Origin: Clostridiales bacterium | Lineage (GTDB): Bacteria > Bacillota_A > Clostridia > Oscillospirales > Oscillospiraceae | Length of the DNA: 6,691 nt | Assembly (NCBI GenBank): GCA_019417795.1 | Contig: DXUR01000146.1 | Coordinates: forward strand, 1 to 6,691 | Direction of reading: 5' to 3' | Shown: positions 5,725-6,691 of the stretch, piece after piece | How positions within the stretch are numbered: the first letter of the stretch is position 1 | Layout: each line of letters begins with the position of its first letter | The notes under the pieces: generated by a model | Databases searched by the model: none | What the model saw: only the letters and a program-made list of their open reading frames with translations | Told to the model about the DNA's origin: nothing | Program-made: the position numbers and the translations under genes

Positions 5725-6591
5725 TTAGTGAGCGCTGAATACACCCTTCGCAAGCGAACCAGTCTTAAACAGGGTGAAGCACAAAAGGACGGTGTAGCCC
5801 ATAACACCCCAGATAGAACCGATGATGTCATCACTGAATGCGATAGACTGAATCAGCACCGCATAAATGCCCACGCAGATCATAATCAGGAATCCCTGGA
5901 ATCCGATTGCAAACAGCGAACGCAGATAATTCTGTCCGATATTGCTCTGTTCTCTGTTTCCAAAAGTGGAAAGCGGAATCGGGGCAAGGCTGACCATCAG
6001 ATAAATTTCAATCATTCGACCGTAGACGATCACAAAGATGATGATTGCCAAAGCGGACATCGTGACCTGCACGATAAAGGATTGCAGGAACAAGCCGAGC
6101 AAAGGACCCAAATCCATTGCCATCAGCGTTTCTTCCATTGTTTCCAATGCCGAAGCATCTATGGCAGTATTTCCGGATATGATACCGGCGCTTGCGTTTA
6201 TAACGTGCTGTGTCACATCAAACACAGCCATCGTGATATTGAATGTGTTTGTGATTAACATGACCGCAACAAAAGTCTTGAACACCCATTTGAAGAAGAT
6301 CCAGGTTTCAAAATTTGCCAGATTGTTGTGGTCAATAATCATCTGAATTAGCTCATAACAGGCAATGAAGGTCAGAATCAAGCCTGCGATTGGGATAATC
6401 ACTGACTCGGAGATGTTTCGTACCATGGCAAAGACACCCGGCGAAAAATTCGCCGGGGTCATGCCAACGGAGGTTGCTATCTCGCCAACCTGGTTGTTGA
6501 CGGACTCAAACATCCCCGACAGATTTCCCATAATAGCTGAAACGAGCATTTCTTTCAGCCAGTCTGTGATCTGTTGGAGTATGCTGTCCAA
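5725..6591 (-). CDS. VirB6/TrbL-like polytopic channel protein, CD1112 family (TTG start)
   Basis: The protein has 288 residues. An amphipathic N-terminus (1-20) and a region with TPANFSPGVF (45-54) precede about six hydrophobic segments, near 63-87, 97-118, 166-190, 191-207, 226-250 and 257-277. The SLAPIPLSTFGN stretch (201-212) followed by a Gln- and Asn-rich loop is the family signature of TrbL/VirB6 proteins. It would form part of the inner-membrane pore of the secretion channel. The start is TTG at 6591: AAGGAGG (6607-6601) lies 9 bases upstream, an in-frame stop occurs at 6600-6598, and the next Met is residue 15. It follows the Maff2-type gene by 25 bases and precedes the PrgI gene by 17. 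A 9-bp perfect hairpin lies within codons 45-52. Confidence 0.92.
   Translation of the reverse strand: MDSILQQITDWLKEMLVSAIMGNLSGMFESVNNQVGEIATSVGMTPANFSPGVFAMVRNISESVIIPIAGLILTFIACYELIQMIIDHNNLANFETWIFFKWVFKTFVAVMLITNTFNITMAVFDVTQHVINASAGIISGNTAIDASALETMEETLMAMDLGPLLGLFLQSFIVQVTMSALAIIIFVIVYGRMIEIYLMVSLAPIPLSTFGNREQSNIGQNYLRSLFAIGFQGFLIMICVGIYAVLIQSIAFSDDIIGSIWGVMGYTVLLCFTLFKTGSLAKGVFSAH
6437..6457. repeat. 9-bp perfect GC-rich inverted repeat inside the TrbL-like gene
   Basis: CCCGGCGAA (6437-6445) and TTCGCCGGG (6449-6457) are exact reverse complements with a 3-base loop. In the mRNA this forms a tight hairpin about 135 bases after the start codon. It encodes the Pro-Ala-Asn-Phe-Ser-Pro-Gly stretch, so it could simply follow from codon choice. 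No U-tract follows, so it is not a terminator. Confidence 0.7.
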
Positions 6592-6616
6592 AGGCGATTA
6601 CCTCCTTGTTTTGTGA

Positions 6617-6691
6617 TTAACCGAACAGTCCGGAGAGCAGAGGTACAAGGGTGGTGCCGATGAGGGCAACACCGCCGCCAGCCATGAGCTG
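6617..6691 (-). CDS. Maff2-family small membrane protein, C-terminal end (partial)
   Basis: The last 24 residues read QLMAGGGVALIGTTLV followed by PLLSGLFG and a TAA stop at 6619-6617. This is the conserved Gly-rich, hydrophobic C-terminus of Maff2-family proteins, which are about 60-70 residues long and sit between the VirD4-type coupling protein and the TrbL-like gene in Tn1549/CTn elements. It is probably the second membrane helix of a small pilin- or VirB2/VirB3-like component; that role is inference. The N-terminal part is outside the window. The stop lies 25 bases before the next start, within the same operon. Confidence 0.85.
   Translation of the reverse strand, partial: QLMAGGGVALIGTTLVPLLSGLFG

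Noticed and set aside
5659..6258. 199-codon open frame on the plus strand
   Set aside because: It is antisense to the TrbL-like gene, whose membrane segments and family signature are clear on the other strand.

Overview
The window is part of the conjugative-transfer module of an integrative and conjugative element of the Tn1549 / Clostridioides difficile CTn2-CTn4-CTn5 family. The host is most likely a gut Clostridia bacterium (Lachnospiraceae or Ruminococcaceae type). This rests on the gene order, on protein motifs recognised by reading, on strong AAGGAGG-type ribosome binding sites and on moderate GC; no database search was possible.

All genes lie on the minus strand, so transcription runs from position 6691 towards 1. 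In that order they are: the C-terminal end of a small Maff2-type membrane protein (6617-6691, cut by the window edge); a VirB6/TrbL-like polytopic channel protein (5725-6591); a PrgI-family two-helix membrane protein (5273-5707); a VirB4-type transfer ATPase (2926-5352); a membrane-anchored NlpC/P60 (C40) cell-wall hydrolase (1186-2922); a DUF4315 coiled-coil protein (914-1171); and a DUF4366 membrane protein with a signal peptide and an acidic tail (241-924). Gaps are 3 to 25 bases or the genes overlap, and each complete gene has a strong ribosome binding site, so this reads as one operon. Together these proteins would build the envelope-spanning Gram-positive type IV secretion channel: pore (TrbL-like, PrgI, Maff2), motor (VirB4) and peptidoglycan opening (C40). 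DUF4315 and DUF4366 are conserved companions of unknown function.

Positions 1-240 differ. They are AT-rich up to about 190 and hold the possible end of the transfer operon (a UUCG-capped hairpin), a cluster of three related inverted and direct repeats, a good sigma-A-type promoter, and the first 17 codons of another minus-strand gene that runs off the left edge. Those codons resemble the N-terminus of AAA_14/DUF4143-type ATPases, so the gene may be cargo with its own promoter.

Two features stand out. Four of the six complete genes start at TTG, as fixed by the position of their ribosome binding sites. The repeat/promoter region at 62-188 looks like a regulatory or inserted unit that the transfer genes do not explain. 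The rest is a well-preserved copy of a known ICE backbone; I see no frameshift or truncation other than at the window edges.
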